64,000 bases of DNA from NCBI RefSeq assembly GCF_001639145.1, contig NZ_LROY01000001.1, forward strand, positions 870,501 through 934,500. Direction: 5' to 3'. Each line of letters opens with the position of its first letter. Within the stretch, counting starts at the first letter, position 1. The notes below the pieces were generated by a model. The model did not search any database. It worked only from the letters and a program-made list of their open reading frames with translations, and was not told the origin of the DNA. The DNA comes from Microbulbifer sp. Q7. Its GTDB lineage: Bacteria > Pseudomonadota > Gammaproteobacteria > Pseudomonadales > Cellvibrionaceae. This document shows, one piece after another, positions 61,490 through 64,000 of the stretch. The position numbers and the translations under genes were made by a program.

Positions 61490-62659
61490 TTAGCGAGTCT
61501 CGTTAAACAGCTCGCGACCAATCAGCATGCGGCGGATCTCGGAAGTGCCCGCACCGATCTCGTACAGCTTGGCATCGCGCAACAGGCGGCCGGTGGCGTA
61601 CTCATTGATGTAGCCGTTGCCACCCAGCGTCTGAATAGCTTGCAGCGCCATCTGCGTCGCACGCTCCGCAGTAAACAGGATCACCGCCGCAGAATCCTTG
61701 CGCGAATCCTCACCGCGGTCACAAGCCTTCGCCACCGCATACAGATAAGCGCGGCTCGCGTTCAGGTCCGTATACATATCCGCGATCTTGCCCTGCATCA
61801 GCTGGAACTCACCAATCGCCTTGCCAAACTGCTTACGGTCGTGAATGTACGGCACAACAATATCCATACACGCCTGCATGATACCCACCGGGCCGCCGGA
61901 CAGAATCGTGCGCTCGTAATCCAGGCCGCTCATCAGCACGCGTACACCGCCATTCAGCTGGCCCAGAATATTCTCCTCCGGCACCTCACAGTCCTCGAAC
62001 ACCAGCTCACAGGTGTTGGAGCCGCGCATACCCAGCTTGTCCAGCTTCTGCGCCTGGGTGAAACCCTTGAAACCGCGCTCAACAATAAACGCCGTAATGC
62101 CACCGGAGCTGATACCCGGCTCCGTGCGCGCATAGATCACATAAGTATGCGCATCCGGACCGTTGGTGATCCACATCTTGTTGCCGTTCAGGATAAAGCG
62201 ATCGCCCTTCTTCTCCGCCTTCAGCTGCAGGCTCACCACATCGGAACCGGAGTTGGGCTCACTCATCGCCAGCGCACCAATGTGCTCACCGGAACACAGC
62301 TTCGGCAGGTACTTCGCTTTCTGTTCCGGGGTGCCGTTCTTGCGGATCTGGTTTACACACAGATTGGAGTGGGCACCGTAAGACAGGCCGACGGACGCAG
62401 ATGCGCGGGAAATTTCCTCCATCGCCACCGCGTGTGCCAGGTAGCCCATATTGGAGCCGCCGTATTCCTCCTCCACAGTCATCCCCAGCAGACCCAGCTC
62501 GCCGAACTTCTTCCACATGTCGGCGGGGAACAGATTGTCCTCGTCGATCTGTGCCGCGCGCGGCGCCAGCTCTGCCTGGCAGAACTTGTAGACCATGTCC
62601 CGCAGCATGTCGATTTCTTCGCCGAGGTCGAAGTTCAGGGTTGGGTAAGGAGTATTCAT
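61490..62659 (-). CDS. liuA: isovaleryl-CoA dehydrogenase LiuA
   Basis: 389-residue FAD acyl-CoA dehydrogenase, isovaleryl-CoA to 3-methylcrotonyl-Co[16 protein letters not shown] and [15 protein letters not shown] bind flavin and substrate, and [20 protein letters not shown] is the C-terminal signature. The catalytic Glu of isovaleryl-type enzymes (YERTIL region) sits earlier than in other family members. GGAG 6 nt before ATG. First structural gene after liuR. Confidence 0.95.
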   Translation of the reverse strand: MNTPYPTLNFDLGEEIDMLRDMVYKFCQAELAPRAAQIDEDNLFPADMWKKFGELGLLGMTVEEEYGGSNMGYLAHAVAMEEISRASASVGLSYGAHSNLCVNQIRKNGTPEQKAKYLPKLCSGEHIGALAMSEPNSGSDVVSLQLKAEKKGDRFILNGNKMWITNGPDAHTYVIYARTEPGISSGGITAFIVERGFKGFTQAQKLDKLGMRGSNTCELVFEDCEVPEENILGQLNGGVRVLMSGLDYERTILSGGPVGIMQACMDIVVPYIHDRKQFGKAIGEFQLMQGKIADMYTDLNASRAYLYAVAKACDRGEDSRKDSAAVILFTAERATQMALQAIQTLGGNGYINEYATGRLLRDAKLYEIGAGTSEIRRMLIGRELFNETR

Positions 62660-62709
62660 CGCGTGCTCCGCTTTGGATCCGTCAGAGGTTTTTATTCAGT
62701 AATCGGTAT

Positions 62710-63102
62710 TCAGGTTGTCTGTTCTTTCAGCGCCGCCTCGGTACGGGCGGTCGCATCGTCCAGCTGGGCCAACACCTTCTCGATGTCGCGCTGCTGCTGT
62801 CGCAGCTGCTGGCGTTTGGCATCAATCCGTTCGAGGAGGCGATTGAGCTGCTCCACATTGCCGTGGGCCGGGTCATACATATCGATGATTTCCCGGCTCT
62901 CGTCGAGCGAGAAACCAAGCCGCTTGCCGCGCAGGATCAGCTTCAGGCGCACCCGGTCTTCGGGGCTGTACACCCGCGTCTGCCCGCGCCGCTGGGGGGT
63001 CAGAAGCCCCTTGTCTTCATAGAAGCGGATGGTGCGGGTGGTAATCCCGAATTCCTGGGCCAGCTCGGAAATGCTGTAGCTGCCGGCAGTGGTATTGCTC
63101 AT
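62710..63102 (-). CDS. liuR: MerR-family regulator LiuR
   Basis: 130 residues: MerR helix-turn-helix YSISELAQEFGITTRTIRFY with EDKGLLTPQRRGQTRVYSPE, then a coiled-coil dimer helix (about 75-120). No metal-binding Cys tail, as in regulators of branched-chain amino-acid or fatty-acid use. Heads the liu cluster, 50 nt before liuA, with its palindromic operator just upstream. GAGG 8 nt before ATG. Confidence 0.93.
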   Translation of the reverse strand: MSNTTAGSYSISELAQEFGITTRTIRFYEDKGLLTPQRRGQTRVYSPEDRVRLKLILRGKRLGFSLDESREIIDMYDPAHGNVEQLNRLLERIDAKRQQLRQQQRDIEKVLAQLDDATARTEAALKEQTT

Positions 63103-63138
63103 GTGCCATTCCTCAGATCAGCCCGAAGTGTAGTTGAC

Positions 63139-63156
63139 GTTTACGTTAACGTAAAC
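63139..63156. promoter_or_regulatory. LiuR operator
   Basis: Perfect 18-bp palindrome GTTTACGTTAACGTAAAC, 37 bp upstream of liuR. The dyad and its position fit a MerR-family LiuR site in the promoter of its own operon. Confidence 0.82.
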
Positions 63157-63322
63157 TTTGGTTCGTGATGAATTGTGACTGGGTCGGCGATTTTGGTTTC
63201 GGTATCGCTGGCGGCAGGCCTCAAACCAGGGGGCAAAATTTATGTAAGGTTTTGGCGCCGCTGGGTACAGTAAGTGGCATTACCCGCAATAGAGCGGCCT
63301 CACCAGATGGAAGAAGCACAAC

Positions 63323-63820
63323 TTGGACGCGCGCGAACAACTATTTCAACAGCTGATCGAGGACTGTGGCAGCGGTATCGCCCGCCTGGCAGGCAGCTAC
63401 GTCCGTAACCGGGCAGAGCGCGAGGACCTTGTGCAGGAGATCTGGCTCGCCATCTGGCGGGCGCTGCCCGGGTTCCGTGGGGATGCCAGCCCGCGCACCT
63501 TCGCCTACCGCATCGCCCACAACCGTAGTGTTACCCAGCTGGCCCGCCGTCGCGACAGCGAGGATGGCGAGGTGCTGGAGACGGTCGCCGACGAGCGTCC
63601 GGGGCCCGAGACGCAGTTGTTGCAGCGCCGTGACGCCGAGCGGCTGATGCGCGCGGTGGCGCAACTGCCGCTGGGTATGCGCCAGGTATTGACCCTGCGC
63701 TTCGAGGGCCTGAGCTACAGCGAAATTTCCGAAGTGCTCGGTATCAGCGAGTCCAACGTGGCGGTGCGCCTTAACCGAGCGCGCGAACGCTTGAACAGTA
63801 AATTGAGTGAAACGGTGTGA
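63323..63820 (+). CDS. ECF-type RNA polymerase sigma factor
   Basis: 165 residues with sigma-70 regions 2 and 4: RAEREDLVQEIWLAIWRALP with FRGDASPRTFAYRIAHNRS, then RQVLTLRFEGLSYSEISEVL and GISESNVAVRLNRARERL. No extra domain. TTG start at 63323 with an AGAAG about 8 nt upstream; no in-frame ATG upstream gives a better start. Followed after 8 nt by a probable anti-sigma gene. Confidence 0.88.
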   Translation: MDAREQLFQQLIEDCGSGIARLAGSYVRNRAEREDLVQEIWLAIWRALPGFRGDASPRTFAYRIAHNRSVTQLARRRDSEDGEVLETVADERPGPETQLLQRRDAERLMRAVAQLPLGMRQVLTLRFEGLSYSEISEVLGISESNVAVRLNRARERLNSKLSETV

Positions 63821-63828
63821 ATCCGCAC

Positions 63829-64000
63829 ATGAATAATAGAGAACACAGCCAGTCCGGCGCTGATCAAAGCGCAGATGATGGGCTGCAGGAATTGGCAAGC
63901 CTCTGGCGGCAATCGCCAGTGGAAGTGCCGGTACCTACAGCCATTCGCGCGCAGGTAGTCCGGCAGGAGCGTCGTATGCGCTGGTATGCGTGGTTTGAAT
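63829..64000 (+). CDS. 5' part of a probable anti-sigma factor gene (cut by the window end)
   Basis: 57 codons open to the end of the window: polar, Gln/Asp-rich start, then a helix ELASLWRQSPVE and a basic stretch RAQVVRQERRMRWYAWFE that could lead into a TM segment. Position right after an ECF sigma gene suggests a membrane anti-sigma factor; the visible part has no zinc motif. Confidence 0.55.
   Translation, partial: MNNREHSQSGADQSADDGLQELASLWRQSPVEVPVPTAIRAQVVRQERRMRWYAWFE

Noticed and set aside
1..64000. tRNA, rRNA, riboswitch or prophage genes
   Set aside because: I looked in the gaps and saw no cloverleaf, rRNA signature, known riboswitch core or phage gene; a covariance search would settle it.

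Overview
The window looks like chromosomal DNA of a GC-rich marine gammaproteobacterium. Microbulbifer or a close relative in the Cellvibrionales is my best guess. The grounds are the EF-P/EpmA/EpmB set, a FimX-type c-di-GMP protein, a secreted PKD/PPC subtilase, spermidine synthesis by the carboxyspermidine route, a fused BioH-BioC, and a leucine/isovalerate (liu) cluster under a MerR regulator. No database search was possible. I saw no rRNA, tRNA, CRISPR array, transposase gene or prophage.

Layout: 1-5.7 kb holds serB, a tiny unlisted lipoprotein gene and an RND efflux pair. 5.9-12.4 kb holds an M1 lipoprotein peptidase, a FimX-like protein and a protein with a PilZ-like C-terminus. 12.5-15.5 kb is the EF-P lysylation set (epmB divergent from efp-epmA). 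15.5-25.1 kb carries a GNAT protein, cysE, srkA, a small monooxygenase-like gene, a subtilase, a scrambled pseudogene mosaic, a DUF4242 protein divergent from a CadC-like TPR regulator, and a FabH-like synthase. 25.3-30 kb has comF divergent from bioB-bioF-bioHC, with a BirA-type operator between them. 31.7-37.8 kb is a spermidine cluster (speA, carboxyspermidine dehydrogenase, nspC, speB). 39-40.4 kb is panC-panD. 40.8-46.3 kb has a CoA-transferase fused to a GNAT domain, an AcuC-like deacetylase, a cupin and acs, which together suggest acetate activation controlled by lysine acetylation. 46.8-55.5 kb is a mix of stress, membrane and regulatory genes (usp, VOC, DUF389, padR with a palindromic operator, alaE, a racemase, a degenerate phosphorelay protein, DUF945). 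55.6-63.1 kb is liuE-D-C-B-A with liuR and its operator. The window ends in an ECF sigma factor and the start of a probable anti-sigma factor.

The most unusual feature is a family of dispersed palindromic elements of about 110-140 bp. There are twelve full copies and one remnant, all intergenic. Each has a long outer stem, usually 26-30 bp, a short inner hairpin, and a conserved unpaired core around CCCAGGGATGGGTTCAC. Outer and inner stem sequences differ between copies while the two halves of each stem stay complementary, so structure rather than sequence is being kept. At four loci two copies sit as inverted pairs with the same facing ends, like a BIME. Several lie inside apparent operons (spermidine and liu). 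A second anomaly at 21104-21467 stitches together fragments of three genes found elsewhere in the window.
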